A DNA stretch of 64,000 nt from Caballeronia pedi (lineage in GTDB: Bacteria > Pseudomonadota > Gammaproteobacteria > Burkholderiales > Burkholderiaceae): positions 248,001-312,000 of the forward strand of contig NZ_FCOE02000004.1 in the NCBI RefSeq assembly GCF_001544915.2, written 5' to 3'. Below are positions 36,688-44,743 of this stretch, in pieces (positions within the stretch are counted from its first letter, which is position 1; each line of letters begins with the position of its first letter). The position numbers and the translations under genes are program-made. The notes beneath the pieces are model-generated. The model was not told where the DNA came from. It ran no database searches and was given only the letters and a program-made list of their open reading frames with translations.

Positions 36688-36991
36688 ACCAGCGAAATCG
36701 CATAGTTTCCACGCGACTACATCGAGGCGAAACCGTCGATGGCGGGAGGGGGGGTGTAATGTCTGGGGCGATTTGGCTTGGGACCGACCGTTCCGTCGAA
36801 TTTTTGCATCCACAAAATTCTAGTTGGACCCGTTACTCGTAAATCTTTGATTAAAATAAGAAGTGTTCTTTGCTTTCGATGAATTTGCTTAAAAATTAAG
36901 CAGAAAAAATTGAAAAAACTTGCTCGCGCGAGCGGCAGGTCAATGGGTTCATACAGCGCGACATCGCTCGCATTTGGAGAGAGAGGTAGTC
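36688..36991. other. Noncoding stretch before the terminase cassette
   Basis: About 300 bases holding the left copy of the duplicated sequence (36784-36905) and then an A-rich patch and a GC hairpin-like GCTCGCGCGAGC near 36921. No protein gene. GAGAGAGG before 36992 is a ribosome site. Confidence 0.4.
36784..36905 (+). repeat. Left copy of a diverged direct repeat flanking the terminase cassette
   Basis: GACCGTTCCGTCGAATTTTT, then similar blocks through ATGAATTTGCTTAAAAATTA, run parallel to the sequence at 37703-37825 (GGACCGTTCCGTCAAATTTT ... CGGATTTGCTTAAAAAATA). Several 8-12 base stretches match exactly with indels between. Read on the plus strand, both copies lie in intergenic DNA on either side of two phage-type genes. 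Confidence 0.5.
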
Positions 36992-37378
36992 ATGGCGCGT
37001 CCACGAACGCCAGCCAAAATCTTGGAGATGCGCGGCTCGTACAAACGGAATCCGAGCCGGCGGCGTGAAGAGCCAGACGCTTCCGGTCCGCTCGGCGATC
37101 CGCCCGCGTATTTTTCTGGCGCCGAGCTTGCCGCATGGAACGACATCGCGAGCGGCGCGCCGCGGGACGTGCTCACTGGCTCCGACCGCATTACGGTCGA
37201 GCTCGCCGCACGGCTGCTAGCCAATTCGCGTGTCAACTGGGCGGACTTCACGGCCGCTAAGCTGGCCCGCCTGGAGGCCATGCTCGGAAAGTTCGGAATG
37301 TCGCCCGCCGATCGATCGAAGGTGGTGGGTGGCGGGAAAAGGAACGGTGACAACCCGTTCGCTCAATTGCTCGAATAG
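36992..37378 (+). CDS. Phage terminase small subunit (P27 family)
   Basis: A 128-residue orphan P27-like terminase small subunit: MARPRTPAKILEMRGSYKRNPSRRREEP is the conserved basic N terminus that recognises DNA ends, PPAYFSGAELAAWNDIASGAP and the LAARLLANSRVNWADFTAAKLARLEAMLGKFGMSPADRSKV helices complete the fold. In a phage it would start DNA packaging with a large subunit; none is adjacent. Such small cassettes can be remnants of prophages or satellites that redirect packaging. ATG 36992 is chosen over an upstream in-frame start without a site. Confidence 0.85.
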   Translation: MARPRTPAKILEMRGSYKRNPSRRREEPDASGPLGDPPAYFSGAELAAWNDIASGAPRDVLTGSDRITVELAARLLANSRVNWADFTAAKLARLEAMLGKFGMSPADRSKVVGGGKRNGDNPFAQLLE

Positions 37379-37381
37379 ACC

Positions 37382-37588
37382 ATGGATCAAGAACAAGAGA
37401 TTGCACGGCTGCGCGCACTCGTCAATTATGCAATCGTCTCGATGGAGGGCGCGAGCGTGATGCTCACGGCCGCCGAGGCCATTCGACAGGCACCTCTGCG
37501 CGAGATGTCTGATGCTGTAGTCGAGGTTTTGGAGACAAGTGGGAAAAAGCTCCATGAAGCCCTCGGCGATCCGCCAACGCTAAATTGA
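37382..37588 (+). CDS. Small helical protein coupled to the terminase
   Basis: A 68-residue protein (MDQEQEIARLRALVNYAIVSMEGASVMLTAAEAIRQAP), mainly two helices, starting 3 bases after the terminase stop. The immediate spacing suggests co-translation with it. No family is recognised; it may be a phage accessory protein. Confidence 0.6.
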   Translation: MDQEQEIARLRALVNYAIVSMEGASVMLTAAEAIRQAPLREMSDAVVEVLETSGKKLHEALGDPPTLN

Positions 37589-38056
37589 TGCATTCAACTA
37601 CCCTTTCTTAGCGCGCTGACCTCAGCTGCGTTGGCCCCTGATGGCCGCGATCAGCGGGCTGTGCCCCGGGGGGGGAATTCGGAAATCTGCGAAGATCCGA
37701 ATCAGAACGGACCGTTCCGTCAAATTTTCACACCCGCGAAATCGAAAATTCAAAAGTTGAACCTCGACCCCTGTTCCGTAAGGAGACGCGGTGGCGAACT
37801 TGTCGGATTTGCTTAAAAAATAGGCGCATTGAAAAATGTTTCTTTGGAACGAACCCTCCCAGGTAACGCGTATTGCACTGGGTGATTTAAAGCCAGCTGA
37901 AGACGAGCGGATTGGCGATTGATCCGCGTGAAACGGGCCGTCCAAGTCGACCCGTCACGTTCTCATGGTTTTCACCGATTAAGCGGTTTCGACTGCATGC
38001 CGACATCGCGTCTGTCGCTGATGCCAGCGAAACGATCGCTCGATAGGGGAGACCTC
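37589..38056. other. Noncoding stretch with the right repeat copy
   Basis: About 470 bases: the repeat copy at 37703-37825, then a stretch with no protein-like frame, then the ribosome site GGGGAGACCTC before ATG 38057. Nothing else is seen. Confidence 0.35.
37703..37825 (+). repeat. Right copy of the diverged direct repeat
   Basis: GGACCGTTCCGTCAAATTTT to CGGATTTGCTTAAAAAATA, the diverged second copy of 36784-36905, lying 115 bases after the small helical protein gene. The two copies bracket a two-gene cassette of 0.8 kb. Confidence 0.5.
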
Positions 38057-38215
38057 ATGAAGGAAGTCATCGCCGCGCTGATCTGCGCGTCGGTCATCGT
38101 TCCTGTCATCGCAGAGGCTCGCGGTGGCCACTATGCCGGCGGTCACGGCTCATCGCACAAGGGCGGCCACTACAAGAACGCGCGCACGGGCGACCACTCC
38201 GAAACGCGGCACTGA
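38057..38215 (+). CDS. Small exported Gly/His-rich protein
   Basis: A 52-residue protein starting MKEVIAALICASVIVPVIAEA, a signal peptide, followed by a mature part dominated by Gly and His (RGGHYAGGHGSSHKGGHY). Such short exported Gly/His peptides are common in Burkholderiaceae; metal binding is conceivable but unproven. ATG 38057 has GGGGAGACC just upstream; the longer frame from 37919 has no site. Confidence 0.6.
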   Translation: MKEVIAALICASVIVPVIAEARGGHYAGGHGSSHKGGHYKNARTGDHSETRH

Positions 38216-38354
38216 ACTCGCGCCGTCGGCGGCACGCGCCGAAGCGTTTCTCTGATCGCAACTCAAAAAATCAGAGATCGGTGTTGTCGGCTAGAGAGCA
38301 TGTGCCGAAGATTCGCGGGAGTGCAGTGCATCGCGCTCGCCCTCTCGAATTTTG

Positions 38355-38380
38355 GCCCGTCCTCGCGACGGGCTTTCTTT
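38355..38380 (+). terminator. Terminator-like hairpin
   Basis: GCCCGTC (38355-38361) and GACGGGC (38367-38373) form a 7-bp stem with a 5-base loop, followed by TTTCTTT. It lies about 140 bases after the small exported protein gene and would end plus-strand transcription. Confidence 0.5.
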
Positions 38381-38563
38381 GGCTTGCAGCCCGGCGTCGT
38401 AACATCGAGATAAATGCGTCTGCATGATCACGCGGACCGGGTGTTTGCGATGCCCGAATAGCCTAGCGCGTCGGTTCGCAGCCACCAGACGCTTGGCAAT
38501 CGGCGAAAAATTGCGGTGGTACGATGCGCGAATCCGTGAATCGCCGCTTCGGTGGAGGGACCA

Positions 38564-38830
38564 ATGACCGATCAGGAAGTATTCGCAGCGCTTCGGGTCA
38601 TGGCACGGACGCATCGGCCACCGGTGACGCTTGAGAACGCGCTCCACAAGCACGTGCAGGCGCTGGCCGCCCTGCAAGGAACGATCGACGACGATCTTTA
38701 CGGAAAGCTCGTCGACGTCGGTGTCATGCTCTGTGGCGTCTACGATCGCAGTTCCACCGAACAGGCACACCCGCTCCACGCGCTGCTTCAGTCAACAGAT
38801 AAACCTGCAGCGACTCCGGAAGGGCTTTGA
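38564..38830 (+). CDS. Small hypothetical protein
   Basis: An 88-residue protein (MTDQEVFAALRVMARTHRPPVTLENALHKHVQALAALQGTIDDDLYGKLVDVGVMLCGVYDRSSTEQAHPLHALLQSTDKPAATPEGL), helical, no signal peptide. GGAGGGACCA gives a good ribosome site at ATG 38564. I do not recognise a family; short acidic helical proteins of this kind are common on mobile elements. Confidence 0.55.
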   Translation: MTDQEVFAALRVMARTHRPPVTLENALHKHVQALAALQGTIDDDLYGKLVDVGVMLCGVYDRSSTEQAHPLHALLQSTDKPAATPEGL

Positions 38831-39470
38831 GTTCGGACCACCTCACCAATCGGCTGATCACCTTTTGCCAAGACGACCGCGGCGGCATCGTCTCTCATCG
38901 ATCGGTTAAGAGCTTCTGATATTTCTTGTGAAGCGAAGCAAACTCTCCCCAAGATAAGCCCGAGACTCCCAGCCCAATCCCGCTCTTAACAATTTTTCCC
39001 CAAAAGAAGACGATCCGCCCCTTCGAGTCGTTATTGATCCCCTTCTCTTCCTGGTCTCACGATTTCACGATTTCACCTTGATGTTGAAATCCTTGATCCC
39101 GGGATGGCAGCGCAACTCCGTCATTCGGATGTTGTCCGGCTTGGGTCCCATGTTCCCCGAGCTGACAGTCGTCCCGTAGTACAAGTGCGGCGCGTCACAT
39201 TCGTCCTCCACCGTCGCGATGTCCACCAACAGATCGCTTAGCTTGCGAGCGATTTCGGACCGGGAAGCACGAGGTACTTGTACCGGTTGACGATGTCTCA
39301 CAAATCGCTTGCGGCCGACCTGAGCCCCGCTGCTCGCAAAGTGGGCATCTGACGCTTCTCGCCAAGGAATCGGCCTTGGCGCGGTTCTCGCGCTTTCTTT
39401 GGCGCGCTGGGTTTCAAATTCACGCAACGGTGCAGATCCAAGAAAAGCACATTGAGGCATTGAGGCATGG
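38831..39470. other. Stretch with a possible decayed minus-strand gene
   Basis: About 640 bases without a convincing gene. On the minus strand the segment 39065-39250 reads LSDLLVDIATVEDECDAPHLYYGTTVSSGNMGPKPDNIRMTELRCHPGIKDFNIKVK, which looks protein-like, but the frame upstream degenerates into low-complexity sequence. It may be the 3' end of a decayed gene. Confidence 0.4.
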
Positions 39471-40195
39471 GTGACGAACATGAGGGAACGCTCGCTCACG
39501 CCGAGGACGATCGCCAACAATATGGCGCATATCCGCACGGCGCTCGAGGGAATGGGTCGTCGACCGTTCGCTGATCGTATGAGCAACGCAGCCGTCGGCA
39601 TCGCTGGAGCAAGTCGGAGCGGCACCAAGCGGCGGCTCTCACCTGAGGAAGCGCAGCAATATATCGCCCGCGCCGAGGCGATTGACGCAGGTGTGGCTAT
39701 GGTCCTCAGGCTTCAGATGGAGTTCGGTCGTCGCGCGCAGGAAGCGGTTCGCTGTGTACCGTCGCTGCCGGATTGGAGTCGGGTGCTGACCAATGCGGCA
39801 GGCAACGGCATGGTCACCATCGTCCACGGCACGAAGGGAGGGAAGACACGACGTTCTCCGGCTCTCGATGGGAACGATGCTGTCGAATTGGTGCATTCCG
39901 CGCTGGATCTGGCGTGCCGCTCGAACGGTCGTTTGGTGCGTAAGCCGGATCTCAAAAAAAGCGATGGAGCGATACCACTATGTGGTGCGGAAGGTCGGCT
40001 TGGCCGGCGAGATTGCACCTCACAGCCTCGCTACGCATACGCCTGCGAGCACCTTCGAAGGCTCAAGGGCTCGGCATCAGTCGACGCGAAGCCGCTGCGG
40101 GCTTGTCTAAGTGGCTCTGTCACGGCGACGGGCGAGGAACATAGATCGAGACGGTGTACGGCAAGCAGGCTCTGGATGAGGGGCATCATGCATAA
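39471..40195 (+). pseudogene. Integrase (tyrosine recombinase) pseudogene
   Basis: A phage integrase_1-like recombinase broken into pieces. The first frame reads RSLTPRTIANNMAHIRTALEGMGRRPF and later MEFGRRAQEAVRCVPSL (catalytic Arg region), breaks at a run of seven A residues near 39954, continues in a second frame as MERYHYVVRKVGLAGEIAPHSL, then a third frame with RYAYACEHL and a fourth with GISRREAAAGLSKWLCHGDGRGT, an in-frame TAG, then IETVYGKQALDEG with the nucleophile Tyr. Several frameshifts plus a stop make it inactive. Its end overlaps the AlpA pseudogene by 8 bases. Confidence 0.8.
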
Positions 40196-40406
40196 GCACC
40201 TAAACACGCTCCCCCTCGTTGGCCATTCGCGCTGGAGCCGGATCGCTCGGTTCGTTGGAGTGTCCCGGGAGACCTAGCGCAAGATGTGCAAGCCGGGACG
40301 CGCTCCAAAGCCAATCCGGCTGTCAACTCGGTGCACGGTGTGCCTAAACGTGGAAGTCGAGCGGTATCTGCAATCGCCGCTTGAGTATAGGGCGGCGGGT
40401 AGCTGA
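40188..40406 (+). pseudogene. AlpA-like regulator interrupted by an amber codon
   Basis: A 72-codon frame, LPLVGHSRWSRIARFVGVSRET then TAG at 40275-40277, then RKMCKPGRAPKPIRLSTRCTVCLNVEVERYL. Without the TAG it is a good AlpA/helix-turn-helix match (SRWSRIA..VGVSRETWRKM.K.GRAPKPIRL), the lost residue being Trp (TGG to TAG, one base). Only the interruption spoils it, and ATG 40188 overlaps the integrase pseudogene end, as in intact elements. Confidence 0.75.
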
Positions 40407-40471
40407 ATCGCTTGATGGTCGTGCCCGACGCAATCTATACTCAATCTATTCAGAATCTAATCGGGTTGAGA

Positions 40472-40702
40472 ATGGCACGCGCCAGCGCTGTCGAGACTAA
40501 AAAGCTACAGTTGACGGTTGATTTGGCGACAGATCACGTTATTGGTGAAATCGTGTCGCTTGGTCTTCACGGAACCAACAAGGCCGAGGTAGCGTGTTCG
40601 ATTATCCGGATGTGGCTTTGGGACAATCAAGGGAAGCTCCGCGATAATGGCATCAATTTGCGGCGGAAAGGCTCATCCCAGATTGAGAACGGGGGCGGTT
40701 GA
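40472..40702 (+). CDS. Small RHH-like protein
   Basis: A 76-residue protein with a beta strand then two helices: KKLQLTVDLATDHVIGEIVSLGLHGTNKAEVACSIIRMWLWDN. The pattern LT(V/L)...L...V.LG.HG..KAEV...II..WL resembles CopG/Arc-type ribbon-helix-helix regulators. Its TGA overlaps the ATG of the next gene (TGATG), the first of four such overlaps in this operon, so it may be the operon's autoregulator. ATG 40472 is chosen; an in-frame start at 40412 lacks a site. Confidence 0.55.
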   Translation: MARASAVETKKLQLTVDLATDHVIGEIVSLGLHGTNKAEVACSIIRMWLWDNQGKLRDNGINLRRKGSSQIENGGG

Positions 40703-41469
40703 TGGCTCGGTATCGTCAGCTAGCGAGGGCTCCAGTTCGTGAGGCGCTTATCGATTTTCGCTTTGAGCCCGCTGTTTCACTCGATGTGATTGACCGGTTT
40801 GTCGAAAAAATCCGAGACGCATACGGCGAAAAGTTGGATCTATGGGAAGCCGTGTTTGGCCTTGATAGCGATGAAGGCCGCATGTCGACGCATCAAACCG
40901 GACCGCGTGCAGTCGGACGTCGATTGACGTCAGCCGGCGAGCGGACTTTCGTCGTCCAGGCGCGAATAGCGGGCTTCACGCTCAGCCGCCTGTACCCGTA
41001 TGGAAGATGGGAAGATTTGAAGGGGGAAGCGCAGAGGCTTTGGGGCTTGTTCGTTAAGGAGACGGGCGCCGTTACCGTGAGCCGCATCGCGGTCCGATAC
41101 ATCAATGAAATCGTGCTGCCGCTACCGTTTGACGATTTCGCGGAGTTTTTGACCTGCCCCCCACAGGTTCCACCGGCGCTTCCTCAGTCGATAACCGGGT
41201 TTTTGTCGCGGGTCACAATCCCTGAGGCTGAGTACGACTGCACTTCGGTTGTTACTCAACTGCTGGAAGGCGCTCCGAATTTTGGTCCGAACGGAGCATC
41301 AGTGACGGTGGTGTTGGACATTGATGTATGGCGAGAATGCCGAGTTGCGCCAGAGCAATCGCAGCACCTTTGGGACTGCCTTGACGTGCTTCGAGATCGG
41401 AAAAACAGCATGTTCTTCGAACACATTACCGAAAAGACGGCCGAAATATATGAGCACGATCGCACTTGA
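40702..41469 (+). CDS. TIGR04255-like family protein
   Basis: A 255-residue protein matching, from memory, the sporadically distributed TIGR04255 family: RAPVREALIDFRFEP at the N terminus, RLYPYGRWEDLKGEAQRLWGLFVKETGAVTVSRIAVRYINEIVLPLP in the middle and SMFFEHITEKTAEIY at the end. The family is found scattered among bacteria and often near defence or mobile genes; no function is established to my knowledge. It starts inside the stop of the RHH-like gene and its end overlaps the next start at 41450 by 20 bases, so the cluster is a tightly coupled operon. Confidence 0.7.
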   Translation: MARYRQLARAPVREALIDFRFEPAVSLDVIDRFVEKIRDAYGEKLDLWEAVFGLDSDEGRMSTHQTGPRAVGRRLTSAGERTFVVQARIAGFTLSRLYPYGRWEDLKGEAQRLWGLFVKETGAVTVSRIAVRYINEIVLPLPFDDFAEFLTCPPQVPPALPQSITGFLSRVTIPEAEYDCTSVVTQLLEGAPNFGPNGASVTVVLDIDVWRECRVAPEQSQHLWDCLDVLRDRKNSMFFEHITEKTAEIYEHDRT

Positions 41470-41920
41470 CCCCAGATATCATAGTGGCAGCGCTAACCTC
41501 TCATCCCCAGCGGTTGGCGAGATTGCGAAACGGGTAGGCAAAATTACAGCGAGCGCCGTGGACACGATCAAAGCGCGAGCGACGCGCCGTTCGCATGTCT
41601 TCGAAGATCTCCAGTCGTTGGCAAATGACAATGGTATGGAGGTTCAGCAGGAAACGGCGATGGTGCTAGCTCAGCGATTTCTGCTTGCTCTTCCATTGAA
41701 TCTCCCGACTCCCGAACTTTCGCTAGATGATGACGGAGATGTTTCCCTTGATTGGCTGGGCACCAGAGGCGAAATGTTGACGGTTGCGCTTGCGGGCAAC
41801 GGTCGGCTCGCATATGCAGCGCGTTTCTCCTCTTCAGACAGGGATCACGGAGTTAAACGATTCGTCGATGAAATTCCTCAAAGCGTTATCCAGATTCTGC
41901 AACGGTTTTCGCGCGCCTGA
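41450..41920 (+). CDS. Unknown operon protein
   Basis: A 156-residue protein (MSTIALDPRYHSGSANLSS ... LQRFSRA). The central part, ALPLNLPTPELSLDDDGDVSLDWLGTRGEMLTVALAGNGRLAYAARFSS, is strand-rich with an acidic tract (LDDDGDVSL), reminding me of the partner often found beside TIGR04255-like genes. ATG 41450 overlaps the preceding gene by 20 bases and its 3' end overlaps the next start by 53 bases. No signal peptide, no membrane helix, no catalytic motif seen. Confidence 0.65.
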   Translation: MSTIALDPRYHSGSANLSSPAVGEIAKRVGKITASAVDTIKARATRRSHVFEDLQSLANDNGMEVQQETAMVLAQRFLLALPLNLPTPELSLDDDGDVSLDWLGTRGEMLTVALAGNGRLAYAARFSSSDRDHGVKRFVDEIPQSVIQILQRFSRA

Positions 41921-42371
41921 CAGCAAGCAACGCGAACCAACTCAGACACCAGCGGCACACGCCTTTGTCACTGAATCTGGAGACGTTGCTCGATTCATCT
42001 TCGACAAGCGCGACCTTTTTGCGAATGGTTCACCAAAGCCGAAGCTGTTTCAGCCAATGTGGGATGAAGAGACGGCAAGGTTCGAAACATCCGTCTGCGG
42101 ACTCAACAATGTATCGGACAGCCGGCTTTGGGAGTTGGGTTCGATGATTCGGGCGAAAGAAGGCAAAGCGGCGATTGGAGCGGCAATGCTCGCCATGCCT
42201 CAGATAGCCTCTGCCGGCCTTGCCTGTGAGCCTTGGCCAATGCCCGACTATCCTGAGCATGGCGTCATATTGGGTTGGAGCGTCGACGAAAAAGACGCCC
42301 GGCTGAGTGCTCAACAAGACTTGGTCTCAGCAATAGCATCGGCTCGCGTCAAGAGAAAATCGCAAACTTGA
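41868..42371 (+). CDS. Unknown operon protein
   Basis: A 167-residue protein (MKFLKALSRFCNGFRAPDSKQ ... VSAIASARVKRKSQT). The stretch RFETSVCGLNNVSDSRLWELGSMIRAKEGKAAIGAAMLAMPQIASAGLACEP ... HGVILGWSVDEKDARLSAQQDLVSAI follows a pattern I associate with a widespread uncharacterised family that sits next to TIGR04255-like genes (SVF....W.lG ... GL ... H..I.GW....K.....A..L). ATG 41868 overlaps the preceding gene by 53 bases, unusual but consistent with dense coupling. TGATG joins it to the next gene. Confidence 0.65.
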   Translation: MKFLKALSRFCNGFRAPDSKQREPTQTPAAHAFVTESGDVARFIFDKRDLFANGSPKPKLFQPMWDEETARFETSVCGLNNVSDSRLWELGSMIRAKEGKAAIGAAMLAMPQIASAGLACEPWPMPDYPEHGVILGWSVDEKDARLSAQQDLVSAIASARVKRKSQT

Positions 42372-42874
42372 TGACGGGTCAGATCGTTTTTTTGGTGCAC
42401 GTTGAGGTACACAAAATTTCGTTCATGGCCTATCAGGTGCGCAGTACTTGGGTTCCACTCCGAACTTTCCCTTCTGCATCGAAACAGTTCAGGACGCTCT
42501 TCGACACCAAAGACCGGGCATTCACGTTTCGCCGCTATTCGGGCGGTTTCGGCGGCGCGGTTACTGGCTGGTGCATCTCGTCTGCCGCGAAGGTACGGCC
42601 CTGCATCCTAGTTGAAACGAGAGGCGTGAGCCATGATATCTGGCTCACGCTAGGCCGAGCCGGCATCGACGGATCGGACGCAGCCGCAGGCGTAGCCCTT
42701 AATTCGTACACTAGCGCGTCCGAGTTATGGCTCGAAAAGACAGATCGCGATACGGATGTGGTAAACCCGGATCCGAATGACACGCGCGAGCCGGTGTATT
42801 CGGGAACGCCGCCTGAATCGATCGTCGCGCCAGCGTACACGTCGCAAGCAGGCAACGGGTTGCGCAAGGTTTGA
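42371..42874 (+). CDS. Unknown operon protein
   Basis: A 167-residue protein (MTGQIVFLVHVEVHKISFMAYQ ... TSQAGNGLRKV), starting inside the preceding stop (TGATG). The first 30 residues are beta-rich; the rest is polar with a Gly/Ala-rich middle (GRAGIDGSDAAAGVALNSYTS). No signal peptide, membrane helix or catalytic motif seen. Its junction with the preceding gene makes it part of the same operon. I do not recognise the family. Confidence 0.6.
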   Translation: MTGQIVFLVHVEVHKISFMAYQVRSTWVPLRTFPSASKQFRTLFDTKDRAFTFRRYSGGFGGAVTGWCISSAAKVRPCILVETRGVSHDIWLTLGRAGIDGSDAAAGVALNSYTSASELWLEKTDRDTDVVNPDPNDTREPVYSGTPPESIVAPAYTSQAGNGLRKV

Positions 42875-42878
42875 AGGT

Positions 42879-43214
42879 ATGCAAATTAAGGCAAGTATGC
42901 TTCAAAATTGGAGGCCTTCGACCACATCGATCCCGCAGGCAGCAAACTTCGCCGCAAAAAAAACACCAGGACCACGCGACTACATGCGGAAGCGGCTCGT
43001 CACCCTACGGGTTGCGACATCCGCTGCGGGCGGGTTAAAGAAAGAAATATGGCTGCCGATATCTAGCGTGATGAGGACTTCAGAAGCGGGCTCCGAAGAT
43101 TCGGAGCTGTTCAAAACGCGCCAAGCCGTCGTCGCCAGCCATTTACCGAGTTTGGCGAGTGTTCGAGTGATCGAGGCAATCGCACCAAGCAACACTAGCT
43201 TCAGCGGGACGTGA
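42879..43214 (+). CDS. Unknown operon protein
   Basis: A 111-residue protein (MQIKASMLQNWRPSTTSIPQ ... APSNTSFSGT), basic at first and beta-rich later (RKRLVTLRVATSAAGGLKKEIWLPISSVM). It begins 4 bases after the preceding gene and ends 83 bases before the GHKL ATPase gene, linking the unknown operon to the defence module. An earlier in-frame start exists but would overlap the preceding gene heavily. Confidence 0.5.
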   Translation: MQIKASMLQNWRPSTTSIPQAANFAAKKTPGPRDYMRKRLVTLRVATSAAGGLKKEIWLPISSVMRTSEAGSEDSELFKTRQAVVASHLPSLASVRVIEAIAPSNTSFSGT

Positions 43215-43297
43215 ATCTTCTGCAAAGAGAGACTAGATCCCCAGCACAATCATGCAGGATAACGGGCCGAATCAGTTTTTAAAGGATTCGAAGGTTG

Positions 43298-44743
43298 ATG
43301 AATACGTTAGAAGTAGTGCCGGATCCCATCTCTTTGATGGAATCGATGCGGGCCGTGGGCTACTCCGTTGATGCCGCAATTGCTGATCTGATAGACAACA
43401 GCATTTCCGCGGGCGCAGAACGGATCGATATCGAATACGACGCATCCGACGATCCATTCGTCGCCATTTTGGACGACGGCGTGGGGATGGAGCCAGGCGA
43501 GTTGACCAATGCCATGCGTCATGGCAGTCGAAATCCGGCGCACGAACGCCATCCGAGCGATTTGGGTAGATTCGGCCTAGGGCTTAAGACGGCTTCACTT
43601 TCGCAATGCCGAAGCCTTACCGTCATTAGCAAGGTGCGCAAAGTCATAAGCGCCAGACGCTGGGACTTGGACGTCGTTCAGCATTACGGCCGATGGCTCG
43701 TGGTCGTTCCTGAAGACACCGAGCTTAAGAAACTGCCAATGTTTCGCCGTTTGATGGAGCTGGACTCAGGAACGCTTGTCGTCTGGCAGTCACTGGACAA
43801 ATTAACTGCCGGTGCGCTCGATCCGCAGCAGGAAATGACGATTAAGCTGTCATCGCTGCGTGAACACCTAGCCTTGGTCTTTCACCGCTTCACTCAAAAG
43901 GAAGCCGGATTCGAGCCCGTCCGGATTTCAGTGAATGGCTTGCGTCTCCCGCCTCGCGACCCGTTCCTCAAGAGCAACATGTTCCGTCAGCCACTCGAGG
44001 GACAGATAATCAGACATGCGCGGGGAGACGTTCAGGTCACGCCCTACATTCTTCCGCCCGTCAGAAATCTGACCGCGGACGAGATAGATCTCTCCGGTGG
44101 CAACGAAGGTCTTCGCGGCACGCAGGGGTTTTATATTTACCGAAATCGGCGGCTGGTGATCTGGGGAACCTGGTTCAAGCTTGTGCCCAAGGAAGAGTTC
44201 TTCAAGCTGACCCGCGTGCAGGTCGATATCCCGAATTCCTTCGATGATCTTTGGGCGCTTGATATAAAAAAATCGGTCGCCTACCCGCCTGACGTCATCA
44301 GAACGCGTCTCAGGGAGCTCATCCCTCATTTTGCGAACACGAGTAAGAGAACACTGACCTATCCCGGCCGCAAGCGCAACGCAAAGGACTTTGTCCCGCT
44401 CTGGATGAGAGTTGAACCGTACCACGGCGCTTTCCGCTACGAACTCAATGTAACCCATCCGGCCATAGAGGCGCTTTCGTCGAGGCTCGATAAAGACGAT
44501 CAGAAGTCCTTGTTCGCCTTGCTGGGACTTTTCGGCGACGCGTTGCCGATGGAAGCCATTTACGCGGATATGTGCGCCGATCACCGCAAGAACGACGGTG
44601 CGCAGCTGATTGCGACGCTGATCGAACACGCGACCAATCTGCTCGAAATCACCGGGCTGGACGTCGAGCAGGTCTTGATGATCGACCCGATCGTCCGTTA
44701 TCCGCAACACCACGAGAAACTTCGAGAGGAGCTCGACAAATGA
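43298..44743 (+). CDS. MORC/MutL-like GHKL ATPase
   Basis: A 481-residue GHKL ATPase related to MutL and eukaryotic MORC. The N box is ADLIDNSISAGA (Asn33-34 region), the G1 box is ILDDGVGM (residues 58-64) and the G2 box GRFGLGLKTASLSQ (90-103), after which the S5-fold transducer runs to about 330. Comparative-genomic work by Iyer, Abhiman and Aravind proposed that such proteins act in restriction-modification systems, remodelling DNA in an ATP-driven way. It is the first of four genes joined by ATGA overlaps with Z1, DUF4420 and AIPR genes, with Vsr and a methyltransferase nearby. ATG 43298 is chosen over TTG 43295. Confidence 0.9.
   Translation: MNTLEVVPDPISLMESMRAVGYSVDAAIADLIDNSISAGAERIDIEYDASDDPFVAILDDGVGMEPGELTNAMRHGSRNPAHERHPSDLGRFGLGLKTASLSQCRSLTVISKVRKVISARRWDLDVVQHYGRWLVVVPEDTELKKLPMFRRLMELDSGTLVVWQSLDKLTAGALDPQQEMTIKLSSLREHLALVFHRFTQKEAGFEPVRISVNGLRLPPRDPFLKSNMFRQPLEGQIIRHARGDVQVTPYILPPVRNLTADEIDLSGGNEGLRGTQGFYIYRNRRLVIWGTWFKLVPKEEFFKLTRVQVDIPNSFDDLWALDIKKSVAYPPDVIRTRLRELIPHFANTSKRTLTYPGRKRNAKDFVPLWMRVEPYHGAFRYELNVTHPAIEALSSRLDKDDQKSLFALLGLFGDALPMEAIYADMCADHRKNDGAQLIATLIEHATNLLEITGLDVEQVLMIDPIVRYPQHHEKLREELDK

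Noticed and set aside
39065-39628. Minus-strand gene of 187 codons
   Set aside because: Only the last third looks protein-like and it overlaps the integrase pseudogene; more likely a remnant.
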